DNA from: Leptospira semungkisensis
GTDB lineage: Bacteria; Spirochaetota; Leptospiria; Leptospirales; Leptospiraceae
Direction: 5' to 3'
Length of the DNA stretch: 64,000 nucleotides
NCBI RefSeq assembly: GCF_004770055.1
Contig: NZ_RQEP01000012.1
Coordinates: forward strand, 230,176-294,175
Position 1 is the first letter of the stretch. Each line of letters begins with the position of its first letter. Position numbers and translations under genes: made by a program. Shown one piece after another: positions 1 through 9,630 of the stretch. The notes under the pieces are model-generated. The model ran no database searches. It saw nothing but the letters and a program-made list of their open reading frames with translations, and had not been told where the DNA came from.

Positions 1-2
1 GG

Positions 3-887
3 ATAGAGAATCATCTCAGAAGCGGGAGATCCTACCATTACTATACTGGAATTCCTCCGAAAGAAGGAATGTATTTACGAGGATGGGCAAAACCTGAATT
101 CGAGATCGAATGTGAGCTAAAAAACGGAATCTTTCAAGAAAGTGTCTTCTTCCAAGAAAAGGGAGCAAATCTCAAGATCATTGGAGAAGGGGAGAAGGTT
201 TTATTAGACCAAACCTTTTCTAAATCCGGATGGAATAGCCTACGTTTAGAATTCCCTCAAGAGACAAAGACCGCAACTTTAAGGTTCGTAACGGATAAGA
301 AAATCTCATCTTCTCAAGTGGACGCGAGACTCTTCGGGTTAGAAGAAATTTATGGCATCCGTCTCTCGCAAAATTTTTGTAGAAGAGAGATCAGAAAGAA
401 TATTTCGTATCTTAGGATCTTGGGCATAGATGATTCAAGACTCGCTCATATGAACCAAGAGGATTATTCTAAGGACTATAAGGAACGGATCTATGCCTTC
501 AAGGCTGGGGCAAAGATGTCTCGCTTAGTTACATTAAGAATGGCTAAAATGAAATTAGCTGCTTCTCCTAAATTCTTTAGCTGGTCCGAGATGGAGTATC
601 TAAAACGAGGTGTAGAATACCTAGAATCCCAAGGGATCAAAGTAGTACTCGTAAACTCTCCTGAGAATCCGTTCGAGAGAAAGGTGTACGAAAACACTCC
701 TTGGTATGCTGGCTATATTCAATATTTAGAAAGTTTAGGAAAGGACAAATACTTCTTTAGGAACGCAGTGTCCGAGTTCCCTGATCAAACTTCTTTTCTA
801 GATCCGCATCATTTGACCTATATCGCTTCCGAAAAATCTTCGGATCTGTATTCCAAATGGATCCAAAAAATATTGGATCAAAAGTAA
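3..887 (+). CDS. SGNH/GDSL-hydrolase-like protein, 5' end outside window
   Basis: The reading frame is open from the first bases of the window, so the start lies upstream; the ATG at 69 is internal. The N-terminal part is beta-rich (sugar- or lipid-binding-like), and the C-terminal half has KVVLVNSPENPF and a late LDPHHLTY motif, which resembles the Asp-x-x-His block of SGNH hydrolases such as DltD/AlgJ or the leptospiral DUF1574 group. A cell-envelope acyl-transfer or esterase role is an inference. Its stop directly abuts the ATG of the next membrane protein, so the two are probably one operon. The GDSL serine block is not visible here and may lie before the window. Confidence 0.55.
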   Translation: MENHLRSGRSYHYYTGIPPKEGMYLRGWAKPEFEIECELKNGIFQESVFFQEKGANLKIIGEGEKVLLDQTFSKSGWNSLRLEFPQETKTATLRFVTDKKISSSQVDARLFGLEEIYGIRLSQNFCRREIRKNISYLRILGIDDSRLAHMNQEDYSKDYKERIYAFKAGAKMSRLVTLRMAKMKLAASPKFFSWSEMEYLKRGVEYLESQGIKVVLVNSPENPFERKVYENTPWYAGYIQYLESLGKDKYFFRNAVSEFPDQTSFLDPHHLTYIASEKSSDLYSKWIQKILDQK

Positions 888-2129
888 ATGTCTAATCCCT
901 TCCAAACAGTTCTTAGGATCGAGAGGAACTCACGCGCAAAGATTTCGCAATCCTTAGAATCCTGCAAAACGACTACGATACTCTTTCTAATTTTATATGC
1001 CGCTTCTTCCTTTTTTGTTTGGAAGAAGTACGAGTACAATCCGAGTTCACAGATTAATTTCGGAAAGGAATTTGCAGACCAAAACTCCAGCGAAACTCCC
1101 AAAGGTGCCATCGTATTCTTGGGAGAAGAAGGGAATTTAGGCGCCGGCTATGACGGACAAATCTTTTATTATTATTCTAGAATGTTATCCAAATGGAGTT
1201 TGGATTGGCCAAAAGGATTCGAGACTAGTTTTCGGGCTCCTAGAATAGGATATCCTCTTCTTGTTTCTCCATTCGGATGGTTCGGTCCACAGGGGACCAT
1301 CTTCGGAATGTACTTACTGAATTTGGGACTGTTCTATCTTTCTTATCTAGCTCTTAGGAGTTTATTGCCAGAAAGTAAGAAGTATTTGAGCGCTATCTAT
1401 TTGCTTTCTCCTTTTGCCTTGGGAAGCTATGTGCTTCTTGTTTCCGATACGGTAATGTTAAGCCTGATCCTTCTCGCGTATTGGGCATATTCTAAAAATA
1501 ATTTCGTACTCTTTGCGGTTCTTGGCGGACTCGCCATCCTAACAAAGGAACAGGCTCTCTTCTTATTGTTTCCTCTGGGACTAGAGACAGTTTATCACAA
1601 GGAATTCAAAAAAAGCCTGTGGGTCCTGGCCTCCTTATTGATCCCGGCATGTTGGAGCTTATATTTAAAGACTCAGTTCCCGGATTGGACTCCCGGTTCC
1701 CTAGGCAATTTCTTCGATCCGTTTGCCGGGATTCTAGGTTATTTGTCGGAACTAGAGCAATCTATCAGCGGGGGAGGCCAGGGGATTATAGGATTTGCGA
1801 AGAAGTTTTCCCGCTTCCCCTTACTCTTGCTTTTCCTATATGGGACCTTTCTACTTTTTCGCGGAAATTGGAAATTGGGACTCGCATACAGGATCGGTTT
1901 CGGGATCACAATGCTGACCGTTTTCTCCGGAGGCTACGTGCTCTATTGGGCTACGTACGAAAACGTTTCCAGGATGTTTACGATCAGTATTCCTCTATTG
2001 ATCCTTTGGCAAAAGGAGGATGAAAGCCTCCCGAATTCACCATATTGGTATTTACTCGCAATCATACTTGTCGCATTTTTAATCAAATTAGCTCTGATTT
2101 CCAAGCCACTGCGTTACGTCGTATGGTGA
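888..2129 (+). CDS. GT-C-like polytopic membrane protein
   Basis: A 413-residue protein with about nine hydrophobic segments. After the first membrane segment (residues 25-42) there is a loop with GYDGQIFYYYSR, a motif I associate with GT-C-type membrane glycosyltransferases using polyprenyl-linked donors. The ATG follows the upstream stop with no gap, which indicates translational coupling with the SGNH-like gene. A role in envelope glycan assembly is inferred from topology and neighbour only. No catalytic assignment can be made from the sequence. Confidence 0.55.
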   Translation: MSNPFQTVLRIERNSRAKISQSLESCKTTTILFLILYAASSFFVWKKYEYNPSSQINFGKEFADQNSSETPKGAIVFLGEEGNLGAGYDGQIFYYYSRMLSKWSLDWPKGFETSFRAPRIGYPLLVSPFGWFGPQGTIFGMYLLNLGLFYLSYLALRSLLPESKKYLSAIYLLSPFALGSYVLLVSDTVMLSLILLAYWAYSKNNFVLFAVLGGLAILTKEQALFLLFPLGLETVYHKEFKKSLWVLASLLIPACWSLYLKTQFPDWTPGSLGNFFDPFAGILGYLSELEQSISGGGQGIIGFAKKFSRFPLLLLFLYGTFLLFRGNWKLGLAYRIGFGITMLTVFSGGYVLYWATYENVSRMFTISIPLLILWQKEDESLPNSPYWYLLAIILVAFLIKLALISKPLRYVVW

Positions 2130-2421
2130 AGACCCTTATATTTTTTAAAGAAAGGAAGGGTAAAAAATTTCTTAGACTTGATTCTTCTTTTAAAAGATTT
2201 ATATTGGCTTTATTGTAGGTCCGCTGTTCAGAAATCCGCACGTGTTATAGTTCATACCGATTGGATCCAAGTCGGGTTTCTTAGAAAATCTCTTCTTCCG
2301 ATTTAACGGTCGTTCAAATCAATCCCCGCATTCTATAGAGAGTAAGCAGTCTTTTTGGGAGGCGAATTGAGTTCCCTTGCGAAGTGTCTTTAGCTACCTA
2401 AAATTTTTATTCGAGGAAAGC
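2130..2421 (+). other. Intergenic region and probable 5' leader of the RRM gene
   Basis: About 290 bases without a convincing gene. The part nearest the RRM gene ends with a purine-rich GAGGAAAG just before the ATG at 2422. The length of the gap would allow a long 5' untranslated leader, as is common for cold-responsive RNA-binding proteins. I saw no clear hairpin or known riboswitch. Confidence 0.3.
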
Positions 2422-2694
2422 ATGCAGAATCGCAAACTTTTTGTTGGAAATCTTAATTACTCGGTTGGTCAAAACGACATCACCGAATTGTTCTCAAACT
2501 ACGGAGAAGTCTCTTACGCTAAAATAATCGAAGGTAAGGGATTCGGATTCGTGGAAATGGCGAATGAGGAACAGGCTAACAACGCTAAAAATAGCCTAAA
2601 CGGAACCGATTTCAAAGGAAGAACTTTGAATATCGATATCGCGAAGCCTCAAACGTTCAAGCCAAGAGGCGGTGGCGGCGGCGGAAGACGCTAA
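2422..2694 (+). CDS. Small RRM-domain RNA-binding protein
   Basis: A 90-residue protein made of one RNA recognition motif followed by a glycine-rich tail ending GGGGGGRR. RNP2 is LFVGNL near residue 6 and RNP1 is KGFGFVEM near residue 42, both with the aromatic residues that stack on RNA bases. The ATG at 2422 is preferred over an upstream in-frame TTG at 2377 because GAGGAAAG lies directly before it and the family starts here. Such proteins in bacteria are often cold-induced RNA chaperones. A bidirectional hairpin terminator follows. Confidence 0.9.
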   Translation: MQNRKLFVGNLNYSVGQNDITELFSNYGEVSYAKIIEGKGFGFVEMANEEQANNAKNSLNGTDFKGRTLNIDIAKPQTFKPRGGGGGGRR

Positions 2695-2702
2695 ATTTTA
2701 AT

Positions 2703-2730
2703 TCTCCGAGAGGCTTAGGCTTCTCGGAGA
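2703..2730. terminator. Bidirectional hairpin terminator
   Basis: TCTCCGAGA at 2703-2711 pairs perfectly with TCTCGGAGA at 2722-2730 around a 10-base loop. It lies between two converging genes, with T-rich sequence on the right side. It probably ends both the RRM gene and the hypothetical gene on the minus strand. Confidence 0.7.
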
Positions 2731-2737
2731 TCTTCCA

Positions 2738-3088
2738 TTAAACTCCGACTTCTTCTTCGCTTTCCTCTTCTTCGAGGCTAAGCAACTCAGTGAGCTCTTT
2801 GTAAGCTCTCTCTTTCTCAACCACTCCGGTTTTCTTAATGGCTTTCTTCAGAACGTCGTCCCATTTCTTTTGAGGGATGATCGCCTGCATTTCTTCCAGG
2901 ACTTCCAAAACATTAATATCGTCTTTGGTATTGAAAATCTCGGTCGCGTCATGGCGGAATAATCCGGATAGTTGGTCTATAAAATCGCCAACGCTAGTCC
3001 CTTGTCCGGAGCGTCTGTCCAGGACTTCTTGTTTTTTTTGCGCTTTACGGAGATCTCTTTCTCGTCTCTCCAATTCGGTCCGTTTCAT
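2738..3088 (-). CDS. Conserved-looking hypothetical protein, charged and helical
   Basis: I do not recognise a family. The ATG at 3088 gives 116 residues starting MKRTELERRERDLRKAQKK; it is preceded by AGAGGG at good spacing, so the longer frame up to 3148 is probably not used. The N-terminus is a strongly charged helix, likely coiled coil, and the C-terminus is an acidic tail (EEEESEEEVGV). No membrane segment or signal peptide is present, so it should be cytoplasmic. It stands alone, with its own promoter region of about 300 bases. Confidence 0.65.
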   Translation of the reverse strand: MKRTELERRERDLRKAQKKQEVLDRRSGQGTSVGDFIDQLSGLFRHDATEIFNTKDDINVLEVLEEMQAIIPQKKWDDVLKKAIKKTGVVEKERAYKELTELLSLEEEESEEEVGV

Positions 3089-3388
3089 AAAAGAACCCTC
3101 TCTTACCGGCTGTTCACTGCCATCATTTCGAATCCTCTTTCCTGGCAAAGAAAAAACCCTGGGAGGATAGGGGAGCGAAACCCGGCGATTACTGCCGATC
3201 TGGCATAAAGTTCGAGATTTTACCTAATTAGGAAGGTGTTCTATTCCAAAAAAGAAGAAAACCGTCTCAAACCTTGCTTCCTATACAATTAGACCGATTC
3301 GAAATAGAAATTCTTTCCTCAGAAGAGTAGCTGGCACGGTTTTTTTGGACGAATGTTTGTAAAAAGAGAAAGAACGTAAGAAAGAGAC
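3089..3388. other. Intergenic region, no gene seen
   Basis: This stretch separates the end of the HtrA-like tandem from the start of the small hypothetical gene; both are on the minus strand. It contains the Shine-Dalgarno sequence of the small gene at its left edge. I see no RNA gene or further open frame with coding character. Confidence 0.4.
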
Positions 3389-4945
3389 TTAATGTTCTCC
3401 CATACCGCTTGCTGGAATTCTATATTCTTTCTGGATCCTCGCGTTCGCTTCAGAAAGGATATTCTTATCCATAACGATTTCAGTTCCATCATCTAGAAGA
3501 ATGACGATATATCGCGACTTCGATCCTTTTACTTCATTAGAAATATCTTTAACAGATTGGATCTGTTTTCCATTTACCTTCGCTACGATCCTTCCTGAAA
3601 CCTCATGGTATCCATTGTTCGATTCGTCCGGAATGACCTGAGAAAGTAAGATAATCTTACCTTCCTGCTTTCCGGGAGAGCCGAATTTATCATAGTCGAA
3701 AGAGTAGAGAAGTTTACGATCCACTTTGGATCTCCAATCCTTTCCCCATTCCAGTAAATAGCCTTCTGAAAGTTCTACGAATAGAAAACCACCGTCGAAA
3801 TAATAATCGGATTTCAAAGAAGGATTTCTATGAGGAATGCGAACCGAAGAATATGGAAAAGGTTTCAGAGTCAGTGAAATCTCCATTGGATTTCCTCCTC
3901 TTAGTATCTTAAGAGGAACTTGCTTACCTGTTTGAAAACCGAATTCGTCTCCGATATGAGCGATATAAGAAAGCACCTGTTTGCCGTATTTGGGATGATC
4001 AAAGTATCCTTTTGAATCTATCTTCTTTCCGCCAAACTCCAGGATCACATCACCGATCTTTAAAGCACCTTCTGCAGAGCTATTGGGAAGGATCTCTGCT
4101 ACCAGAATTCCTTGGTCCTTCTCCTTGATTCCGTAATATTCCTTCGTTGCCTGATCCGTTATAGGTCTATAACGAAATCCTTTATAAGAAATTTCCGTCG
4201 TTCCAAATTTTCCCAGGAATTTCTGGATAAGAAAGGAAGGGATGGCTCTTCCCGAATTCTTATCTCCCGAGAAATCGAATAGTATTCCTGTAGCCTTTCC
4301 GTCTTCTAAGACTACTTCTCCATTTCCGTTCAAAGTTTCTGTGGAGTTGATATCCAAGATCGGAAGTTCCACGAGTCCTTGCGGATACTGGTCCAGATCC
4401 ATGCTAACTAGAGCTCCGACTGCGGATTGAATGGAACCTGAGTTGTCCAGTTGATAGATTGAAACCTGTTTTGGATAGGTGATATTAGAATGAAATTCGA
4501 GAGGAGTCAGATCCTTATAGAACCCCTCCTCATTTACTTGTAAAAGAGCAAGATTGGTTTCGTAGTCGATACGAGAGATCGTAGCCTTTGTCTCCGCATA
4601 AGAAGAATGCTTTTTGACTTCTATGAGAGTGGAGTAGGTAACCAGATGAGCCGGTAGGATGATCTTATTGCCTGGGACTACAACACCAACTCCTCTTCGT
4701 ACCTTAGGGTTTTTCTTTTTCCAAGGATTAAAATAATCAGGCTCTTGGTAAGAGATCTTAACTTGAACGATGCTCTTCTTGAATTCTTCTTCTGTTTTGG
4801 AAGAAGATGCCGAAACAGAAGATACTGTCTTTGCCTCTCTGGCCTTTTTAGGAGTCTTGGCTTTTGCGTGGACAGTAGAAAGTCCGAATCCGAATACCAG
4901 TATCGCCGAAAGAATACGAATATGCAATGTTCTACTCCAGACCAT
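3389..4945 (-). CDS. HtrA/PDZ family protein with degenerate protease site
   Basis: A 518-residue exported protein (signal peptide roughly residues 1-27, ending VHA). It follows the fold order of HtrA: trypsin-like domain about residues 55-240, then PDZ-like regions about 250-350 and 440-500. Aligned by eye to its upstream neighbour, His100 is kept (PAHLV), but the catalytic Asp is Asn131 (ETNLALL) and the GNSGGP serine loop is replaced by TETLNGNGE near 203-210. It is therefore probably not a protease but a binding or regulatory partner. Its start overlaps the end of the active paralogue by 14 bases, so they are co-translated. Confidence 0.8.
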   Translation of the reverse strand: MVWSRTLHIRILSAILVFGFGLSTVHAKAKTPKKAREAKTVSSVSASSSKTEEEFKKSIVQVKISYQEPDYFNPWKKKNPKVRRGVGVVVPGNKIILPAHLVTYSTLIEVKKHSSYAETKATISRIDYETNLALLQVNEEGFYKDLTPLEFHSNITYPKQVSIYQLDNSGSIQSAVGALVSMDLDQYPQGLVELPILDINSTETLNGNGEVVLEDGKATGILFDFSGDKNSGRAIPSFLIQKFLGKFGTTEISYKGFRYRPITDQATKEYYGIKEKDQGILVAEILPNSSAEGALKIGDVILEFGGKKIDSKGYFDHPKYGKQVLSYIAHIGDEFGFQTGKQVPLKILRGGNPMEISLTLKPFPYSSVRIPHRNPSLKSDYYFDGGFLFVELSEGYLLEWGKDWRSKVDRKLLYSFDYDKFGSPGKQEGKIILLSQVIPDESNNGYHEVSGRIVAKVNGKQIQSVKDISNEVKGSKSRYIVILLDDGTEIVMDKNILSEANARIQKEYRIPASGMGEH

Positions 4946-6392
4946 ACGTGCTTCGAATTTGAGAGTCCGCTTTTTTGGATTCTTCTCTATCTAAAATAAG
5001 CGGTAGTTCTATATCTAAAAATTTTAATTTAAGAAATCTAGATTTGGATTCTGAGATGACCTTTTTTAGGTCGGCAAGACTGTTCACGGGTTCTCCGTTC
5101 ACTGATTCTAAAACCAAATTCAAAAAATAATCTGCCGAAGAATTTACCGGATGAGCGAGTTTTCTGTACAGAACCACATCCGCCTTCTTGGCGCGATTCA
5201 TCCCATCTTCTATAAAATAATCGTATCTAAACAGGAACTGACTTCCTCCGGAAGTATTTCCTCCTCTGCTCCAGGCGCCTAGCAAATCTCTAGACATTTC
5301 CTGGAAGAGTAATCCACCGATCATTGCGTAATCGAAAGGAGTATCGTATCGATTTCTCATGAAATCGAAATCAGGCATTCTTCTGGCTTTGAATTCGACA
5401 TCTACGAATTTGCCGTCCCTAAAGACCTTAAAACGTATCAGTTCTCCAGAATTCTTATCATCTACGGTTTCGGTGAAATCCACCCTGGCATCCTTATCCA
5501 AGGTGGTAGTCCCATTTCTTCCGATGGTTAGACCGTCAATCTGAGTCAGATAATCTCCCTCTTTCAGATATCCATCTGCGGAACCATGAGGTAAAATTCG
5601 ATTCACGAATACTCCCTCTAATCCATCCGGGATCCCTTTTGCCTTTCTAAGAGCAGTATTAAAAGAATTGAATGTTCCTATCCCAAGCTCTACGTATCCG
5701 TCGTATTTTCCGTCTTCTATATCCTTCAGAAAATGGCGAATTACCTTGGTAGGGATGAGATAGCCTATATTTTCTCCCTTGGTCGCAACCTGAAAAGCGA
5801 CTCCGACCACTTGGTTGTCCTGTATGGCAGGTCCTCCGGAATTTCCCGGATTGATAGCGGCATCCACCTGCAATACTAAGTGGCTATCTACAGAAGAATG
5901 CTCGTACTTGGATTGTTCCTTTCTGGAAACGATCCCTCTCGTAACGGAGACCTTATTTCCTCCGATAGGATAACCAACTACGATCAGAGGAGAGTTAAGT
6001 TCCGGGATCTGTCCAAGGCTTAGCTCGGTGGATTCTTTATAGAATTCCGGATCTTCGGCTTCTAAAATGGCGAGGTCGCAGTCATGAGCTACATGAAGGA
6101 TCTTAACTCTGTACCATTCTGTCTGATTGTATCTTTGGACTTGGATGTACTTCGCGTTTGAAATTACATGCGCATTTGTTAATATTCTTTTGTTCCCGAT
6201 CAGAAATCCTGTGCCGGAACTCGCACGAACTCCTTCTGTTGCCCAAGGAGTGTAAGCGCTGAATGCTTGGGAATAGACTTTGATCTGGACGACTGCTTTG
6301 CGCACATGATCGAAATCGGTTTTTTCTTCCGAACCGATCCCAAAAGATACTAGGATTACGAATATTAGAAGACCCGATTTCAGAATTCGCAT
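4932..6392 (-). CDS. HtrA-like serine protease with PDZ domain
   Basis: A 486-residue exported DegP/HtrA-type protease (signal peptide about residues 1-20). The full trypsin triad is visible: His75 in LTNAHV, Asp106 in CDLAIL and Ser185 in NPGNSGGP. A PDZ domain follows (about 225-330, with VNRILPHGSADGYLKEGD), then a second PDZ-like region near the C-terminus. Expected role: periplasmic protein quality control or processing of envelope proteins. It is the first gene of a pair with the degenerate paralogue, and it lies 8 bases after the apt stop codon region boundary, so apt may also be in the same transcript. Confidence 0.88.
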   Translation of the reverse strand: MRILKSGLLIFVILVSFGIGSEEKTDFDHVRKAVVQIKVYSQAFSAYTPWATEGVRASSGTGFLIGNKRILTNAHVISNAKYIQVQRYNQTEWYRVKILHVAHDCDLAILEAEDPEFYKESTELSLGQIPELNSPLIVVGYPIGGNKVSVTRGIVSRKEQSKYEHSSVDSHLVLQVDAAINPGNSGGPAIQDNQVVGVAFQVATKGENIGYLIPTKVIRHFLKDIEDGKYDGYVELGIGTFNSFNTALRKAKGIPDGLEGVFVNRILPHGSADGYLKEGDYLTQIDGLTIGRNGTTTLDKDARVDFTETVDDKNSGELIRFKVFRDGKFVDVEFKARRMPDFDFMRNRYDTPFDYAMIGGLLFQEMSRDLLGAWSRGGNTSGGSQFLFRYDYFIEDGMNRAKKADVVLYRKLAHPVNSSADYFLNLVLESVNGEPVNSLADLKKVISESKSRFLKLKFLDIELPLILDREESKKADSQIRSTYGLE

Positions 6393-6399
6393 AGAAAGT

Positions 6400-6933
6400 C
6401 TAGTGACCCTCGAATTCGCAAATAGAGAAAACGTTCACGCCTAGATCTTTGCTTAATTTTGTAGCTCCACCTAGATCCGGCAGATCGATGATCACACCTA
6501 CCTCAGGAACTTCTGCACCTAACTTTTGGAGCAATTGAACTGCTGCGATCATCGTACCACCAGTCGCGATCAGATCATCCATGATAAGGATGCGATCTCC
6601 AGGAGTAACAGAATCCTTATGGATCTCGATCACATCTTTTCCGTATTCTAGATCATATTCTTGGGAAACAGTCTCGGACGGAAGTTTGCCCTTTTTACGA
6701 ATAGGAATGAATCCCACTCCGAGTTGGAAGGCAAGGGGAGCACCTATGATAAATCCTCTGGCTTCTATCCCGGCGACTTTGGTAATTCCTTTGCCAGTAT
6801 AGCGGTCCACAAAGGTCCCGATAGTAAGTGCGAGACCCTCTGGGTCTAGTAATAAGGACGTGATATCTCTAAAGAGAATCCCTTTGCGGGGATAATCCGG
6901 GATGGTGCGAATTTTGCTTTTGACGATGGACAT
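6400..6933 (-). CDS. apt: Adenine phosphoribosyltransferase
   Basis: Converts adenine and PRPP to AMP in purine salvage. The PRPP-binding loop [13 protein letters not shown] is intact, and [18 protein letters not shown] at the N-terminus is typical of Apt. Starting at the ATG at 6933 ([10 protein letters not shown]) gives about 177 residues, the usual family length; the frame extends upstream to 6975, but that extension is not part of the family. A purine-type NCS2 permease lies a little upstream on the same strand, which fits salvage. The stop is close to the start of the HtrA-like gene. Confidence 0.95.
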   Translation of the reverse strand: MSIVKSKIRTIPDYPRKGILFRDITSLLLDPEGLALTIGTFVDRYTGKGITKVAGIEARGFIIGAPLAFQLGVGFIPIRKKGKLPSETVSQEYDLEYGKDVIEIHKDSVTPGDRILIMDDLIATGGTMIAAVQLLQKLGAEVPEVGVIIDLPDLGGATKLSKDLGVNVFSICEFEGH

Positions 6934-6998
6934 GGGCTCGAAGTCCAATTCCATTTTTGTAAAAGGAACTAACAATTCTTTTTTCTGGCGAGAATGGA

Positions 6999-7018
6999 AC
7001 GGCTCTCCGAAGAGAGCC
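6999..7018 (-). terminator. Hairpin after htpX
   Basis: A perfect 8-bp stem, CGGCTCTC and GAGAGCCG, closes a CGAA tetraloop just after the htpX stop codon. On the minus strand it is not followed by a strong T run, so it may be a weak terminator or a processing/stability hairpin rather than a classic intrinsic terminator. Confidence 0.5.
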
Positions 7019-7026
7019 GATCTCGT

Positions 7027-7941
7027 TTAGTATGCTCTTGCTCTAAGAGCGGCAATCCTTTCTTCTAAAGGAGGGTGAGTCGCAAATAAAGAAGCGAGTC
7101 CTCCACCTCTATTGGAAATTTTTAAGGCAGCGATGGATTCTCCTCTTTGATCGATCGGATCATGGGAGAAGGCGACTTTCAGTCTTTCCAAGGCGCGGAT
7201 CATATTTTCACGACCTGCGAGTTTCGCTCCGCCTGCGTCCGCTCTAAACTCACGAGCGCGGGAAACGTAAGCCACTACGATCGAACCCAAAAGTCCGAAT
7301 ACCATAACCAGCACTTGCTGGATCATGTATTGCATGAAGAAGCCTCCGCCTCCTCTTCCTTCGTCGTCTCTGCGAGAAAGTTGGGACGCGATGATCTGGC
7401 TTACTATCCATGCGAAGAAGAATACGAACGAGTTCACAACTCCCTGCACTAGGGTCATTGTTACCATGTCTCCGTTTGCGACGTGAGTCAATTCGTGGCC
7501 GAGTACTCCGTCCACTTCTGAACTATCCATTCCATTCAATAGTCCTGTGGACACTGCGACGAGAGCACTGTCTCTACTTGGACCGGTAGCAAATGCGTTG
7601 ATTTCAGGTGATTGATAGTAACCGACTTCCGGCATAGGAAGTCCTGCACCTTGAGCCAATCTTTGTACTCTTACGAGTAAATCCCTTTGCCATCCCGAAG
7701 CATTTTTTGGATCGATGATCTGCACTCCCATCGACATCTTTACCATGATCTTGGAAAGAAGAAGTGAAATAAAGGCACCGCCCATCCCCCAGATCGTGCA
7801 GAATAATAATAATCCGGAATAAGAAATTCCCGAATGTTCCAGGTATTCCCCTAAACCGGAAACTCTCACTAAGATCGCGATCGTGGAAATTACTACGATG
7901 TTCGTGATCGCAAACAATCCGAATCTACGAAAAAGCGCCAT
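7027..7941 (-). CDS. htpX: Membrane zinc metalloprotease HtpX
   Basis: A 304-residue M48 protease of the inner membrane, involved in membrane-protein quality control. Two N-terminal membrane segments (about 8-28 and 42-66) are followed by the zinc motif HELTH with His149, Glu150 and His153, and a second pair of membrane segments (about 157-180 and 206-228). The third zinc ligand is expected in RADAGGAKLAGR. Length and order match the family. AAGGAGAA precedes the ATG. It is followed by a hairpin and then apt. Confidence 0.96.
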   Translation of the reverse strand: MALFRRFGLFAITNIVVISTIAILVRVSGLGEYLEHSGISYSGLLLFCTIWGMGGAFISLLLSKIMVKMSMGVQIIDPKNASGWQRDLLVRVQRLAQGAGLPMPEVGYYQSPEINAFATGPSRDSALVAVSTGLLNGMDSSEVDGVLGHELTHVANGDMVTMTLVQGVVNSFVFFFAWIVSQIIASQLSRRDDEGRGGGGFFMQYMIQQVLVMVFGLLGSIVVAYVSRAREFRADAGGAKLAGRENMIRALERLKVAFSHDPIDQRGESIAALKISNRGGGLASLFATHPPLEERIAALRARAY

Positions 7942-8022
7942 AGGCGAATCATTCTCCTTATAGAAGGTTTTTGAGCCTCGGGATTTCCTCGGCTCCCCGG
8001 TCTTCTAAATTTCCGGTAAATC

Positions 8023-9630
8023 TTAGACCGATCTTGGTTCCTTTTTCAAGAAGGAAGCGAGCAGAAAAAGTCCCGCAAGGAATAGATATGCCTGCACAAA
8101 TGGACCAAAGTTTAGCTCGAATGGCGTGATAATTGCATTTCCTCTTAGGGAATATGCGTGAATGAAACCCGTCCCTGAAAGTAAAACTCCCGTTAAACTC
8201 GCAACGATCGCTTTCTTAAAATCTCTATCGATCACAAAAGTAGCGATGGAAGCCCAAACCATTGCGGACAATAAGAATCCTTGAGAAAGACTTAAGAGCC
8301 CTGCAAGAGAATACGGAAAGATAGGCTGATCCAAAGGCACGGCCGAAAGCCAAATATTCGGAGTTTTAGAAGCGGCAACAGTTCCTTCGATCGCTTTGGA
8401 AAGAATAGGATCCGCATAATTGAAAGCACTCTGGATCAGCAAAACTCCCCAACCTGCCAAAGCTGGAAGAAGCCCGATCACTACCGCTGGAGCATGTCGC
8501 GTAGGAGTCGCCTCGAATGCTTGAGCTCCGATCACGATTCCGATCCAGAGAACGATTGCCATTCCTGCCTCGACCGGAATGAGTTTGGAAACAAACCCGA
8601 TGAGTCCTAAGAATGCAACCAAGGTCATAAAAACCCCGTTCAAGCTAGAATATCCTGCTCTTGCACCCAATGCTTTCCAACCTGGATGTCCTATATAGAT
8701 GGTTGTGGGGAAGGGAGATCCGAATAAAGAACCAACCATTGTCCCGAGACCATTCGCCATGAGAGAATTACGAGTATTGAATTTATCTCCTGCAGCCTCT
8801 GCAGATTCGATATTCTGTAGGGAACCGATCACATTGAAAATTCCCATCGGAAGAATGATGGAAAGATACTCTCTGATATCTGCTTGTCCCCATGCGGAGA
8901 ATAATTCCCCGCCGCTCCAGACTGGAAGATAAAGTCCTAAACTCCAAGAAGAGCGTAACGCATCCGCATCCATAAGAGTTCTTCCGGAAAAGTGAGGAGA
9001 ATACCAAGCGAGTAAGGTACCTGCGATTACTGAGATCAATCCTCCAGGGATCTTGAATGGAAAGACTACCTTTCCGAAATACTGCAGTAGAATGATGCCA
9101 AAAGGTACGAATGCAACCAAAGGATTTAAGAAGGTGCGTACCAAGAAATCCATGGAGATGAATGTAAGTGCAATCCCAGCTAATGCGGAAAGAAGTGCCG
9201 CGCGAGGAGTTGCCTTTCTGATCTTCTCCGCTACGAACGCTCCTAGAAACTCGATTAAACCTGAGATGAAACTTGCAAGTAAACCAATGGACCAGGCTGC
9301 CTCATAACTATTTGTCTTTTGATAAACCGGAAACATCACGAAGAATACGAATGCAAACAAGGAAACGGTATTGATCCCGTATGGAAGAGCGGTTACATCG
9401 CTTCTGTTTTCTGTGTGAGCGAGTCTTCCCGCCTGCCATGCATAAAAAACATTTCCGACTAAGAGAGAGATGGCTGCTCCAGGGATCACGACCCTAAACA
9501 CGAATTCCTGCGGCATTCCGCAGAGCCCGATACATAGCCCGACCAGAACCAAAATCTGGATCAGGTTATCGATCATTAATCCGAAGAATCCGTCTAGGTC
9601 TCCGGCAACAAACCATTTGTACTTGCTCAT
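8023..9630 (-). CDS. NCS2-type (xanthine/uracil/adenine) permease-like protein
   Basis: A 535-residue polytopic membrane protein with about 12-14 hydrophobic segments. The arrangement ENRSDVTALPYGINT near residue 75, and a second half with SLFGSPFPTTIYIGHPGWKALGARAGYS, is like the uracil/xanthine and AzgA permease superfamily. Nucleobase uptake is likely; the exact substrate cannot be read. Its ATG overlaps the stop of the SspB-like gene by four bases, so it is the last gene of a three-gene minus-strand operon. Nearby apt supports a purine substrate. Confidence 0.75.
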   Translation of the reverse strand: MSKYKWFVAGDLDGFFGLMIDNLIQILVLVGLCIGLCGMPQEFVFRVVIPGAAISLLVGNVFYAWQAGRLAHTENRSDVTALPYGINTVSLFAFVFFVMFPVYQKTNSYEAAWSIGLLASFISGLIEFLGAFVAEKIRKATPRAALLSALAGIALTFISMDFLVRTFLNPLVAFVPFGIILLQYFGKVVFPFKIPGGLISVIAGTLLAWYSPHFSGRTLMDADALRSSWSLGLYLPVWSGGELFSAWGQADIREYLSIILPMGIFNVIGSLQNIESAEAAGDKFNTRNSLMANGLGTMVGSLFGSPFPTTIYIGHPGWKALGARAGYSSLNGVFMTLVAFLGLIGFVSKLIPVEAGMAIVLWIGIVIGAQAFEATPTRHAPAVVIGLLPALAGWGVLLIQSAFNYADPILSKAIEGTVAASKTPNIWLSAVPLDQPIFPYSLAGLLSLSQGFLLSAMVWASIATFVIDRDFKKAIVASLTGVLLSGTGFIHAYSLRGNAIITPFELNFGPFVQAYLFLAGLFLLASFLKKEPRSV

